Assembly: GCA_023431345.1 (NCBI GenBank)
Contig: JAEYWK010000186.1
Span: 124,001 to 188,000, forward strand
Direction of reading: 5' to 3'
DNA: 64,000 nucleotides
DNA from: Pseudomonadota bacterium
GTDB lineage: Bacteria; Myxococcota_A; Polyangia; Polyangiales; Polyangiaceae
Shown here: in pieces, positions 50,346 through 59,768 of the stretch
How the letters are laid out: each line of letters opens with the position of its first letter
Numbering within the stretch: position 1 is the stretch's first letter
Position numbers and translations under genes: made by a program
The notes under the pieces: model-generated
Told to the model about the DNA's origin: nothing
The model's input: the letters and a program-made list of their open reading frames with translations, nothing else
Databases searched by the model: none

Positions 50346-53300
50346 ATGCACGCCCCGCGAGCCCGCCGCCTGTGCCAGGCCATCGCGCTCGTTTTGTGCG
50401 TGCTCGGCGCGTCGCGGCCCCTGTTCGCGCAGGCGCGCGCGCCCGAGCTGCGGCCCGCGGCGGACCTGTCGGCTCTCGACGGTCGCTCGCTGCGGCGCGT
50501 CGAGGTGGTGGTGAGCGGCTCGCGCTGGACGGCGCAGCGGCCGAGCGTGCGCGCGGTGGCCGGGCAGGTGCTCTCGCCCGAGCTCGTGCGGCGCTCCCTC
50601 GACGACCTGCTCGAGGACGGAAAATTCGCCGAGGCGCGCGCGGAGGTCGAGCCGGAGGGGGACGGCGTGGTGCTCCGCTTCCACGTTACGCCGCGGCGCG
50701 TGATCGCGGACGTGCGCGTGACCGGGGGCGTGCTGGCCGATGATTTGCTGCTGCGCGCGGTGGGCGTGCAGCTGGGGCGCGAGCTGACGTCCGATGATCT
50801 CGAGCGGCTCCACCGACGGCTGCTCGAAGAGCACGCGCGCCGCGGCTTTCCGCAGGCGGAAGCCAGCCTGCTCGTCATCGACACCGACGACCCGCTGCGC
50901 GTGGCGCTGCGCATCGATCTGCGGCCTGGCCCTCCCCGCCGCATCGCGCAGCGGCGCTTCTTGGCCTGGCCCGACCCGGAAGAGCCGATACTGCGCGGCC
51001 TGCTCGGCCAATACGGACACGGGGTGGGGGACCGCGCTGACGCCGAGCAGCTGGAGACGGCCGATCGCGAGTTCCAAGCGCTGCTGCGGGCGCGCGGCTT
51101 TCACCGCGCGAGCGTTGGACACGAGCTGGCGGAAACCGCCGACGGTCGAGCGCGACTCACGGTGATCGTGCGCGCCGATCAGCGCATGCGCATCTCGTTC
51201 GAAGGCAATCGCCTGTTCGACGCCGACGAGCTGCTCGGGGTGCTGGCCCTGGACGAAACCGACGATCGGTCACCGGAGACCCTATCGGAGAAGCTGCGGC
51301 AACATTACTTGGCGCGCGGTCGGCTCGACGTGCGGGTCGTCTCCAGCGTCCGCACCCGCCCCGGCTCCCCCGTGAGTGACCTCGTATTCACGATCCGCGA
51401 AGGTGCGCCGCTGCGGGTGGTGGCGCGGCACTACCCGTGTCTCACGCGCGTCGGGCGCGCCGAAGTCGACGCGGAAATCGACAGCTTCTTGGCCGAGCTA
51501 CCCGGCGGTGAGCTGCTCGGCCCCGTCGACCCGCGCGTCAGCGAGCCCGCCTACGGCTCGGTGTCGGGCGTGCGGCATCCGCCGCGCGATTTCAACCCTT
51601 ACGCCTCTTACGTGCCCGAAGCGTACGAGAAAGCCGTCGAGCACCTGCGTGACCTGTATCGCTCCGAGGGCTACCTGTCGGCGAGCGTCGGCCCCGTCTC
51701 CCTCGAGCGGAGGACTTGTGACCGTCGCTCGCCGTTCGGACAGTGCCTACCCTCCGGCCCCGAGGCCCCGCCGCAGGCCAGCTGCGGCTACGATGACGTA
51801 GGCATCCCGCTCGAGCAGGCCCCGCTCGACGCGACGCTCGGCTGCGTCCCCGATCCCAAGCAAGGCAAGCGCTGCTCCGCGGAGGCGTCGCTCTACCTGC
51901 CGATCCGGCTCGGTCCGCGCACCTACCTCCACGACGTGGCGTTCGAGGGCAATCGGGTGCTGGTCGAGACCAAGCTCTTCGCGGCCTCCGAGCTCGAGCT
52001 CGGGCTGCCGCTGAATCAAGCCGAGATGGACCGCGCGCGGCGCCGCATCCTGGATTTGTACGCGGAGGAGGGCTTCGCGTTCGCGGACGCGGAGGTGGAG
52101 CTGGACCTGTCGCCCGACCACACGCGCGGACGCGCGCGCTTCGTGATCAGCGAGCGCGAGCGCGTGCGTGTCTCGCGCATCGTGATTCGCGGCGCGGACG
52201 CCACCAGCGAACGGCTGATTCGCAGCCGCATCGCGCTCTCGCCCGGGGGCATCTACCGGCGCAGCCTCGTGCGCCGCACCGAAGAGCGGCTCGCGACGCT
52301 GGGTGTGTTCGGCAGCGTGAGCGTGGGCTTCGAGGATCCTTACGTGCCGGCGCGCGAGAAGGTGGTGATCGTGACGGTCGAGGAGCGCCTCGCCCAGTAC
52401 CTCGACGTGCGCCCGGGGCTCAGCAGCGGCGAAGGCTTTCGTATCTCGTTCGAGTACGGCCATCGCAATCTCGCTGGCGAAGCTATCCAGCTCACCCTGC
52501 GCTCGCAGCTCAATTTCTTGCCGCAGCAGTTCATCATCGAAGAGGACGTGCGCGCCAAGCACGAGGCCGTGGAGACGCGCTTTGGCCGGCACAACTCGGC
52601 CAGCGTCGAGTTCCCGGAGATCGGCCTGGGGCCGCTGTTTCGCCTCAACGTCGAGGCCATCGACGTACGCGACAACGCGCGCGACTACAGCTTGGTGAAA
52701 GACGCCTTCATCCCCACCGTCATCTTTCGGCCCGAGCGCAGGCTGTCGGCGCAGGTCGGTACGTCGTTCGAGCTGAATACGGCGACGATCCTCGGCGACA
52801 CGGGCGGGCTCGAGCGCTACATTCGGCGCAGCGGCCAGCTGACGACGTTCCGCGTGCCCGAGGGCACCACCTTCGTCATCGCGCAGCGCGCTTCCGCCAC
52901 TTGGGATCAGCGCGACGTGCCGCTCGACGCCACGCGCGGCTTCCTGATCTCGGGCTCGATCGAGCACGTTCACGCCAAGCCTGTAGGCGACACCGCGAGC
53001 GAGGCGGCGCGGAGCAGCGGCACCGGCCCCTTCGATCCCGTCGTCAGCGAGTTCATGCAGTACACGTCGCGCGTGGCGGGCTACATCCCCATCACCAAGC
53101 GCGGCATGGCGCTCGCGTTGTCGTTCCGCTGGGGGCTCAACAGCCAACTGATCGACCGCTCGCACACCTACCCGGATCGCCTCTTCTTCATGGGCGGCGT
53201 CGACACCATCCGCGGCTTCTCTCAAGATTCGCTGATCCCGGAGGACATCGCCCAGCAGCTGCTCGACGCGCAGGCGCTCTCGGAGTCGGAGCTGGGTGAC

Positions 53301-53639
53301 GACGAGCGGCTCACCGTGGATCGCATCTTGATCCGCGGTGGTGACGTGTTCGTCAACCCGCGCGCCGAGCTACGCATTCCGCTCACGAGCAGCGTGCAGA
53401 CCGCGCTGTTCGTCGACGCCGGCAACCTCTGGAGCTCGCTGCGCGCCTTCCGCGACATGGGCTTTCGGCTGCGCTATACCGCCGGCACCGGCATCCGCAT
53501 CGGCACGCCGGTCGGGCCGCTCGTCTTCGATTATGGTTTCAACCTCGAGCGCATCTTGGACGAGCTCGACCCATCACGCAGACGCCAGCGCTTTTGGGAA
53601 GACTTGGGCGCGTTTCACTTCAGCATCGGTCTGTTCTGA
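50346..53639 (+). CDS. Omp85-family outer-membrane assembly protein (BamA/TamA-like)
   Basis: A 1097-residue Omp85 protein. The signal peptide ends near PLFAQA. Several POTRA-like modules follow (about 45-690), including RVEVVVSG, RVIADVRVTGGV, MRISFEGNRLFDADELLGVL and YLHDVAFEGNRVLVETKLF. The 16-strand barrel (about 715-1097) shows VRPGLSSGEGFRISFEYGHRNLAGEAIQLTLR, the conserved GGVDTIRGFSQDSL (VRGF/Y-type lid-lock motif) and the terminal aromatic FHFSIGLF. It inserts outer-membrane proteins or acts as a TamA-like translocation factor. It is longer than Escherichia coli BamA (about 800 residues) because of extra POTRA-region sequence. Confidence 0.88.
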   Translation: MHAPRARRLCQAIALVLCVLGASRPLFAQARAPELRPAADLSALDGRSLRRVEVVVSGSRWTAQRPSVRAVAGQVLSPELVRRSLDDLLEDGKFAEARAEVEPEGDGVVLRFHVTPRRVIADVRVTGGVLADDLLLRAVGVQLGRELTSDDLERLHRRLLEEHARRGFPQAEASLLVIDTDDPLRVALRIDLRPGPPRRIAQRRFLAWPDPEEPILRGLLGQYGHGVGDRADAEQLETADREFQALLRARGFHRASVGHELAETADGRARLTVIVRADQRMRISFEGNRLFDADELLGVLALDETDDRSPETLSEKLRQHYLARGRLDVRVVSSVRTRPGSPVSDLVFTIREGAPLRVVARHYPCLTRVGRAEVDAEIDSFLAELPGGELLGPVDPRVSEPAYGSVSGVRHPPRDFNPYASYVPEAYEKAVEHLRDLYRSEGYLSASVGPVSLERRTCDRRSPFGQCLPSGPEAPPQASCGYDDVGIPLEQAPLDATLGCVPDPKQGKRCSAEASLYLPIRLGPRTYLHDVAFEGNRVLVETKLFAASELELGLPLNQAEMDRARRRILDLYAEEGFAFADAEVELDLSPDHTRGRARFVISERERVRVSRIVIRGADATSERLIRSRIALSPGGIYRRSLVRRTEERLATLGVFGSVSVGFEDPYVPAREKVVIVTVEERLAQYLDVRPGLSSGEGFRISFEYGHRNLAGEAIQLTLRSQLNFLPQQFIIEEDVRAKHEAVETRFGRHNSASVEFPEIGLGPLFRLNVEAIDVRDNARDYSLVKDAFIPTVIFRPERRLSAQVGTSFELNTATILGDTGGLERYIRRSGQLTTFRVPEGTTFVIAQRASATWDQRDVPLDATRGFLISGSIEHVHAKPVGDTASEAARSSGTGPFDPVVSEFMQYTSRVAGYIPITKRGMALALSFRWGLNSQLIDRSHTYPDRLFFMGGVDTIRGFSQDSLIPEDIAQQLLDAQALSESELGDDERLTVDRILIRGGDVFVNPRAELRIPLTSSVQTALFVDAGNLWSSLRAFRDMGFRLRYTAGTGIRIGTPVGPLVFDYGFNLERILDELDPSRRRQRFWEDLGAFHFSIGLF

Positions 53640-53657
53640 GCAGGCCGAGCGCGGGCG

Positions 53658-54464
53658 CTACTGGGCCGCCGCCGCCGCCGCCGTGAGCATGTCCAGGGGC
53701 CAGCGCGGCGCGGGGATGGGATACGCGGGCTTGGCGAACAGGTAGCCCTGGCCGTAGTGCGCACCCGTGTCCAGCACGGCGCGCAGCTCGTCATCGGTCT
53801 CGATGCCCTCGGCCACCACCTTCGCCCCGAGCTCTTCACACAGCGACACGACCTGCCGGACCAAGATCTGTTGCCGGCGGTTCTTCTCGATGCCGCGAAC
53901 CAGCGCGAGGTCGAGCTTGACCACGTGCGGCTCGAGGTCGACGATGCGCTTCAAGTTCGAGTGCCCGGCGCCGAGGTCGTCGACGACCAAGTAAGCCCCG
54001 CCTCGGGAGCAGATCTCCTTCAGCACGCCCGCGCACAAGCCGTAGTAGCTGAACGCGGCCGACTCCGTGATCTCCAGGTACACGGCGCGATCGTGGAAGA
54101 ACAGCGGATCGTCGGGGCGCACGAGCCAGCCGTCGGACAGCTCGTGGGGGTGCAAGTTGACGAACAGCGGCGCGTCGGCGCAGCGATTGAACGCGACTTC
54201 GCGCACCTTGCGCCCGAGCGGCCCGCAGGCTCTCTCCGCTTCTGCTTGCTGAAACAGCACGACCGGGTTCTTGAACTCGGGCCAGCGGCAGCGCGTGAGG
54301 GCTTCGTAGGCGAAGGTGAAGCCGGTCTGTAAGTCGACGATGGGCTGGAAGACGACGTCGAGATCGCCGGTCGTCAGGTCCCGCACGGACGTAGTCTTGA
54401 TGGCCGATCCTGAGACTGCCCGCTGGAAGTCCGCGGGAGGTGGCTTCGTGCTCGCCAGTGCCAT
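53658..54464 (-). CDS. EAL-domain c-di-GMP phosphodiesterase
   Basis: A 268-residue stand-alone EAL protein. Key motifs are retained: FQPIVDLQTGFTFAYEALTR (EAL), LFVNLHPHEL, YLEITES, VVDDLGAGHSNL (variant of DDFGTGYSSL), VKLDLALVRG, VVAEGIET and GQGYLFAKP. Metal and catalytic residues (E, N, E, DD, K, E) look intact, so hydrolysis of c-di-GMP is plausible. It has no sensor domain. It may set the level sensed by the PilZ protein at 12154. Confidence 0.88.
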   Translation of the reverse strand: MALASTKPPPADFQRAVSGSAIKTTSVRDLTTGDLDVVFQPIVDLQTGFTFAYEALTRCRWPEFKNPVVLFQQAEAERACGPLGRKVREVAFNRCADAPLFVNLHPHELSDGWLVRPDDPLFFHDRAVYLEITESAAFSYYGLCAGVLKEICSRGGAYLVVDDLGAGHSNLKRIVDLEPHVVKLDLALVRGIEKNRRQQILVRQVVSLCEELGAKVVAEGIETDDELRAVLDTGAHYGQGYLFAKPAYPIPAPRWPLDMLTAAAAAAQ

Positions 54465-54558
54465 GCTTTGCGTCCAGCACCGTGAACGGCACGTGACGCC
54501 GCGCCATTAAGCTGACACTCGAGATTCTCAGTCATCTCAAATCGAGACGGTTTCGGCG

Positions 54559-55191
54559 TCAGGGCGGGCTCGGCTCGCTCAAGTAGCGCACGATCAGCTC
54601 CGTGAGCTCGTCGACGATCACGGCGTCGCTCACTCCCGCCGGCGCCTCGAGCAGGTAGCTGAGCATCGTCGCCCGCACCGACTGATAGACGACGAAGGCG
54701 GCGGCCTCCAGGTTGGTGGCACGGATGCGAGGTCCCGCAAAGGTCAGGAAGGCCTTGACGAGCGCGACGCTGCGCGCGTCGAACGCGAGCACGCGCTCCG
54801 GCGGCGCGAAGCGCAGGCCATCCACGGCGAGGACGCGGTGCAGCGCGGGCGCGGCGCGATACAGGCGCAGCAGCTCCTCGATCACTGCGCGCGACAGCTC
54901 GCGATCCGACCAGGGCTCGCCGTCTTGCAGCAAGCGTTCGAGCATCGCCCCCGCCCGCTCCAGCTCGCGCTCTTGCAGCGCTTCGACGATGGCCTCGCGG
55001 TGGGCGAAGTATTGGTAGAGCGTGCCGACGCTGACTCCCGCCACCTCCGCCACGCGCGAGGTCGTGAGCGCCTCCAAACCCTCCCGATCCAAAACCCGAA
55101 TCGCCGCATCCAAGATCACGCTCACGGTGGCGCGTGACCGTAGCTGCTGAGGCTGATTTCTAGCGGTTCTGCTGGGTGAGCGTCGGTTCAT
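54559..55191 (-). CDS. TetR-family transcriptional regulator
   Basis: A 210-residue TetR repressor. The N-terminal helix-turn-helix is ILDAAIRVLDREGLEALTTSRVAEVAGVSVGTLYQYFAHREAIVEAL. The C-terminal half is a helical ligand/dimer domain typical of the family. It is divergent from the fatty acid desaturase and probably regulates it, responding perhaps to acyl-CoA or lipid. The 101-nt space includes an imperfect palindrome at 55205-55221. Confidence 0.9.
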   Translation of the reverse strand: MNRRSPSRTARNQPQQLRSRATVSVILDAAIRVLDREGLEALTTSRVAEVAGVSVGTLYQYFAHREAIVEALQERELERAGAMLERLLQDGEPWSDRELSRAVIEELLRLYRAAPALHRVLAVDGLRFAPPERVLAFDARSVALVKAFLTFAGPRIRATNLEAAAFVVYQSVRATMLSYLLEAPAGVSDAVIVDELTELIVRYLSEPSPP

Positions 55192-55204
55192 CGAAAACCC
55201 GAAA

Positions 55205-55221
55205 CGAACGCGAATGGTTCG
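55205..55221. promoter_or_regulatory. Possible TetR operator
   Basis: CGAAC (55205-55209) and GTTCG (55217-55221) are inverted around 7 nt, between the divergent TetR and desaturase genes. Short; location gives most of the support. Confidence 0.3.
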
Positions 55222-55292
55222 AGGCTGCGGCGCGGAGCATGATCGACTCGTTCGCAGAGCGTCTGCGGCAACCTACCACGGGATCGAAAAAC

Positions 55293-56216
55293 ATGAGACT
55301 TCGGTTTGTCGAAGACAGGCGCACGCTGCTGTGGGCGTTCGTGCTGTTTCCGCTCGGGCCCGCGCTCGCGCTGTGGCGCCCGACGTTGCTGCCTTGGCTC
55401 ACGCCGCTCTTGAGCTATTGCTCGTATCTCGCGGGGGTGCTGTCGCACAACCACAACCACTGTCCGGTCTTCAACGGGCGCCTGGCGAACGTCAGCTACG
55501 GCGCGTGGTTGTCGTTTTTCTACGGCTTTCCCACGTTCGCTTGGGTCCCGACGCACAACCAGAATCATCACCGGTTCCTGAACGGCGACGGTGACGTCAC
55601 GCGCACCTCGCGCCACTCTGCGCGCGATTCGCTGCTGGGGCTGCTCACGTACCCGCTCGCGTCGAGCCGCTTCCAGTTGCCGCTCGTCAGCCGCTGCGCG
55701 CGGCTGGCGCTGCGCGGAAAATCGCCGCTGAGGACGCGCGTCTGGGTCGAGTCACTTTCGCTCTTGCTCGGCCACGGCGGCGCGCTGTGGCTGTTTTTCG
55801 CCGTGCATGGCTCGCGCGGCGCGCTGATCTATGCCGCCGCGCTGGGCCTGCCCGCGCTACTCGCGGCTTACTGGATGATGCTCACGAACTACCTGCAGCA
55901 CGTGGGCTGCGATCCGAGCTCCGCCTACGATCACTCGCGCAACTTCGTCTCCCCGGTCTACAACTGGTTCGTGTTCGATAACGGCTTTCACACCGTGCAC
56001 CACCAGCACCCGGGTCTGCACTGGAGCCGCTACCGGGCCCTGCATCGGTTGACCGCGAGCCGCATGGCTCCCGAGCTCAATCAGCCTTCGCTCTTGGGCT
56101 TCGTGCTCTCACGTTACTTGCTCGAACGGCTTGGCCGATCAGCTGCTGCCGCTCGCGATAGCTCAGGCGGAGCGCGACCGGGCGCCGGAACGTTGGCTGC
56201 GGAACCACCGTCTTGA
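55293..56216 (+). CDS. Membrane fatty acid desaturase
   Basis: A roughly 307-residue di-iron desaturase. The three His boxes are HNHNH, HNQNHH and HTVHHQHPGLHW, with hydrophobic membrane segments between (LLWAFVLFPLGPALAL, LLPWLTPLLSYCSYLAGVL, IYAAALGLPALLAAYWMML). Introduces a double bond into an acyl chain. I prefer ATG 55293 (MRLRFVEDRR), which leaves a promoter/operator gap; ATG 55239 is an alternative. The C-terminal 46 codons overlap the end of the convergent amine oxidase gene by 140 nt. Confidence 0.85.
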   Translation: MRLRFVEDRRTLLWAFVLFPLGPALALWRPTLLPWLTPLLSYCSYLAGVLSHNHNHCPVFNGRLANVSYGAWLSFFYGFPTFAWVPTHNQNHHRFLNGDGDVTRTSRHSARDSLLGLLTYPLASSRFQLPLVSRCARLALRGKSPLRTRVWVESLSLLLGHGGALWLFFAVHGSRGALIYAAALGLPALLAAYWMMLTNYLQHVGCDPSSAYDHSRNFVSPVYNWFVFDNGFHTVHHQHPGLHWSRYRALHRLTASRMAPELNQPSLLGFVLSRYLLERLGRSAAAARDSSGGARPGAGTLAAEPPS

Positions 56217-57804
56217 TCGCGAGCAGCCCCGTGAGCTCGTCCGAGGGCATGAGCCCGAGGTCGTCCAAGATCTCACTGGCGACCAGGGCCCCGCTCTCGG
56301 CCGCGCCCTCCATCCAGCCTTGGAAGTCGACGGAGGTGTGCTCCCCACAGAAGTGGACGTTGCCCTCGCGGACGCCTTCCTCCCCCCAGAACGACCACTG
56401 TCCGGGCCGATAGCAGGTGTAGCTGCCGCGCGCGTGCTCGTAGCTCGGCCAGTGCATGCGGCGAGCGCTGCCGGCGCGATAGGCGGCGCTGGTGCCGGGG
56501 AAGACACGCTCGAGATCGGCGAGGATGCCGGTGAACTGCTGCTCTTCGCTGCCGTCGCCGGCGTCGACGCCGGCCTGGCCGCCCAGGAAGTTGGTCAAGA
56601 TGCCGCGCTCGCCGGGCTGACCGATCGATGAGTCCCACGTCTGCTGCAGCGGCAGATCGCAGGTCAACGAGCCACTCTTGCCGTGCGCCTCGCGCCAGAC
56701 GCGCGTCTCGAATTGGCCGAACAGCTTGGCGTTGGTGCCGTAGCCGAGCTCATCGATGATTTGCCGCTTCAGCTCGCTGAGCGGCACGTCGAGCTCGACG
56801 TGGCGGAGCACGCTGAACGGGATCGCGAGCACGAGGTGGTCGCAGGTGATCTCACGTTCAGCGCCGCTCTTGGTGTCGACGAAAGCCAGCGTGAAGCCGC
56901 GCGCTTCGCCACCGCGGACCCGGGTGAGCTTCGAACGCAGGTGCACGCTGCCCGGCTCGAGCGCCTCGGAGAGCGCGTCGGGGAACGCCTGGCTGCCTTT
57001 GCGCGCGTGGTACCGCTCGTCGGACTCACCGAATATGCGGAACGGGTCGGGGTCTTCGGCGCCGATCAAGTACAGCATGTTCAGCGCCGACTGCTCGCTC
57101 GTCTCGAGCCCGAACTCGCCGCGGTAGGCGGCGTGCAAGATGGCGCTCAGCTCCGGATACTGCTCGCTCGGCACGTGGTCGTTCAGCCAGTCGGCGAGGG
57201 GCGTCTCGTCGAGCTCGACGAAGGCAGTGTCGTCCTCTTCGTCGTCGGCCGCCGCTACCGCCGCCACGATCAGCGGCGCTACCTCCGAAAACTGCTCCAC
57301 GATGGTGGCTTCGGGGACCTCGACGCCCGCCACGAACCAGACGTCGGCCTGAATGTGCTCGTCGAAGCGGTCATCGAACTCGATGCCGAGCTCGCTCGCG
57401 AGCGCGAACAGCGTGGCATGGTTGGAGTCGATCAGCTCGCCGCCGAGCTCGAACACCTGGCCGTCGTATGCTTCGTCGCGTGCGGTGTACATGCGACCGC
57501 CCACCCGCGCGGCGGCCTCGTACACCGTGACGTCGACGCCCGACTGCTGCAGCCGGTACGCGCAGTGAAGGCCCGCGACGCCCGCCCCGACCACGACGAC
57601 CCGCTGGCCCGGCGGTCGCTCGCGCTCGGCGTCCGTCGCGCACGCCGCCAAGCTGCCGGCGGCGACGAGCTGAGCCGCGCCCAGCGTCAACTGCCGCCGG
57701 GTCAAGACGGCAGGGGCGGCGCTCGGGCCTTGCTCCCGGCGCCTCTGCGACAGCACGCGACCGGCGATGCGCCGTAGCTTGCCGAACAAACGGGTTCTAG
57801 CCAT
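56077..57804 (-). CDS. Flavin-containing amine oxidase, exported
   Basis: A 575-residue FAD-dependent amine oxidase family protein. A twin-arginine-like N-terminus (TRRQLTLGAAQLVAAGSLAAC) precedes the FAD-binding motif VVVVGAGVAGLHCAYRLQQSG...VYEAAARVGGRM and ELGGELID. The C-terminal FAD segment is NVHFCGEHTSVDFQGWMEGAAESGALVA. The tail after residue 525 is not conserved and overlaps the desaturase gene. The substrate (amine, amino acid or polyunsaturated compound) cannot be told. Divergent from the ABC exporter. Confidence 0.85.
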   Translation of the reverse strand: MARTRLFGKLRRIAGRVLSQRRREQGPSAAPAVLTRRQLTLGAAQLVAAGSLAACATDAERERPPGQRVVVVGAGVAGLHCAYRLQQSGVDVTVYEAAARVGGRMYTARDEAYDGQVFELGGELIDSNHATLFALASELGIEFDDRFDEHIQADVWFVAGVEVPEATIVEQFSEVAPLIVAAVAAADDEEDDTAFVELDETPLADWLNDHVPSEQYPELSAILHAAYRGEFGLETSEQSALNMLYLIGAEDPDPFRIFGESDERYHARKGSQAFPDALSEALEPGSVHLRSKLTRVRGGEARGFTLAFVDTKSGAEREITCDHLVLAIPFSVLRHVELDVPLSELKRQIIDELGYGTNAKLFGQFETRVWREAHGKSGSLTCDLPLQQTWDSSIGQPGERGILTNFLGGQAGVDAGDGSEEQQFTGILADLERVFPGTSAAYRAGSARRMHWPSYEHARGSYTCYRPGQWSFWGEEGVREGNVHFCGEHTSVDFQGWMEGAAESGALVASEILDDLGLMPSDELTGLLAIKTVVPQPTFRRPVALRLSYRERQQLIGQAVRASNVRARSPRAKAD

Positions 57805-57881
57805 GGGCCGCGCATCCTAGAACGCCACTGCATGCGAGCCAATGCGTTCTGGGCCTTGACCCAGGGCCGTTCTAACTCCAC

Positions 57882-59768
57882 ATGGCCCGTGCCTTCCGAC
57901 CAGTGCCGATGAGCTCGTCCTCCCCAGCTTCAGTCAACGAGCCCCGCTTCGGGCTCGCCGCGGTGGACGCCACGGCCGCGCAATTACCTCACGGGCTGTG
58001 GGCACAGTTCGGACGGCAGGCGCGGCGCTACGCGGTCGGGCTGTTGCTGCTCGCCCTCTACCAGGGCGCCCAGTACTGGTTCGACACTCGCTTCAGCGTG
58101 GCCATCAATCTCGCCGACCAGCACCAGCGTGGGCCGGCCGTAGAGCTGGGCGCTTGGTTGGTGGTTGTCGCCCTGTTGGCGTTCGGCGTGCGCGTGCTGT
58201 CGCGCATCGCCGTGTTCAACGCCGGCCGCAACGCCGAGTACGAGCTGCGGCGCGTGCTGTCGGCGAAGCTGCTCACGCTGGGGCCCTCCTTCTACCGGCG
58301 CATGAGCACGGGCGAGATCATGAGCCGCGTCACCAACGATCTCACGCAGGTGCGGCTCTTGCTCGGCTTCGGCGTGCTCAACGTGATCAACACCGTCTTC
58401 GCGCTGGTCAGCGCGCTCTGCGTGATCTTGCCGATGTCGCCCAAGCTCACGGCGGCGGCGATGCTGCCGCTGCCCCTCTTGCTCTTGGTGACGCGCGCTT
58501 TTTCGCACGGCTTCTTCACCCGCACCCGCGACGCTCAGGCCGCGCTCGGTGAAATGAGCGGCCGGGTGCAGGCGAGCATCGCGGGCGTGCGCGTGGTGCG
58601 CTCGTTCGCGCTCGAGCAGCGGGAGGCGGAGGCCTTCCACGTCACGAACGCCAAGTATCTCGACAAGAGCTTGGGGCTGGCGCGCTTGCGCGGCTCGATG
58701 ACTCCGATCTTGCAGGTGACGCTCGCGCTCGGCGTGCTCGTCGTCTTCTGGTACGGCGGCTCACTCGTGATGCACGGCGAGCTCGACAAGGGCCAATTCC
58801 TGTCTTTCACCCGAGCGTTGGGGCGGCTGACTTGGCCGCTGATGTCGCTGGGCTTCATCGTGGGCATGCTCCAGCGCGGCCGTGCGTCGTACTCGCGCTT
58901 GGCCGAGATCTTTACGGCCGAGCCCGACATTCAGGATGGGCCGCTGCACCCCGCGGAGCTGCCGCGCGGGCTCGCGGTCCGAGACCTGAGCTTTGCCTAC
59001 GGCGATCGCAAGGTGCTCGATGGGGTCAGCTTCCGTCTAGAGCACGGCAAGTCGCTGGCCATCGTCGGTCGCACCGGTGCCGGTAAGTCGACGCTGGCCC
59101 TCCTGCTGGCGCGGCTGCTACCCACGCCCCCTCGCAGCGTGTACCTCGGCGGAACCGACGTGTGCGATTTGCCGCTCGCGACGGTGCGCAAGGTCGTGGG
59201 CTACGCCCAACAAAACGCGTTCTTGTTCAGCACCACCGTGGGGCGGAACATCGCCTTCTGTCTCGACGATCCGGACTCGGCCGAGGCGGGCGAGCGTGCT
59301 CTGCGCGCTGCGGAAGAGGCGCGCATCGCCGACGAGGTGCGTGAGCTGCCCGATGGCTTCGATACCGTCGTGGGTGAGCGCGGCGTTCAGCTGTCGGGCG
59401 GTCAGAAGCAGCGCGTGGCATTGGCGGCCGCCTTCGTCTCCGAGCCGCAGGTGCTGATCTTGGACGATCCGCTGAGCGCGGTCGACGCGCGCACCGAGCG
59501 CGGTATCCTCGACGCCATCGATCGCCAGCGCCAAGCGCGCTCGCTGATCTTGATCACGCACCGCGTGGCCGCCGCCTCGCACTGCGACGAAATCATCGTG
59601 CTCGATCAGGGGCGCGTCGTAGAGCGCGGCACTCACAGCGAGCTCCGCGATGCGGGTGGCGTGTACGCGGCCTTCGCGGAAGAGCAGCGCATCGAGCGCG
59701 AGCTGGCCGCGCTCGAGGGCGGCCCCGTGGAGCCGGAGCCGATCGAGCAGCCGAGGGCCGCGCCATGA
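57882..59768 (+). CDS. ABC exporter half-transporter with degenerate Walker B
   Basis: A 628-residue fused membrane/ATPase half-transporter. Six membrane helices (about 48-330) precede the NBD with Walker A GRTGAGKST, Q-loop, canonical signature LSGGQ and Walker B VLILDDPLSAVD. The catalytic Glu after the Walker B Asp is Asp (DD instead of DE), the mark of the degenerate site in heterodimeric exporters such as TM287. It is coupled (ATGA) to the next gene. ATG 57882 is used; ATG 57909 is possible. The substrate is unknown: lipid, drug or peptide export are options. Confidence 0.9.
   Translation: MARAFRPVPMSSSSPASVNEPRFGLAAVDATAAQLPHGLWAQFGRQARRYAVGLLLLALYQGAQYWFDTRFSVAINLADQHQRGPAVELGAWLVVVALLAFGVRVLSRIAVFNAGRNAEYELRRVLSAKLLTLGPSFYRRMSTGEIMSRVTNDLTQVRLLLGFGVLNVINTVFALVSALCVILPMSPKLTAAAMLPLPLLLLVTRAFSHGFFTRTRDAQAALGEMSGRVQASIAGVRVVRSFALEQREAEAFHVTNAKYLDKSLGLARLRGSMTPILQVTLALGVLVVFWYGGSLVMHGELDKGQFLSFTRALGRLTWPLMSLGFIVGMLQRGRASYSRLAEIFTAEPDIQDGPLHPAELPRGLAVRDLSFAYGDRKVLDGVSFRLEHGKSLAIVGRTGAGKSTLALLLARLLPTPPRSVYLGGTDVCDLPLATVRKVVGYAQQNAFLFSTTVGRNIAFCLDDPDSAEAGERALRAAEEARIADEVRELPDGFDTVVGERGVQLSGGQKQRVALAAAFVSEPQVLILDDPLSAVDARTERGILDAIDRQRQARSLILITHRVAAASHCDEIIVLDQGRVVERGTHSELRDAGGVYAAFAEEQRIERELAALEGGPVEPEPIEQPRAAP

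Noticed and set aside
51747..53225. 492-codon reverse frame opposite the Omp85 gene
   Set aside because: Antisense to conserved barrel coding; no motif.
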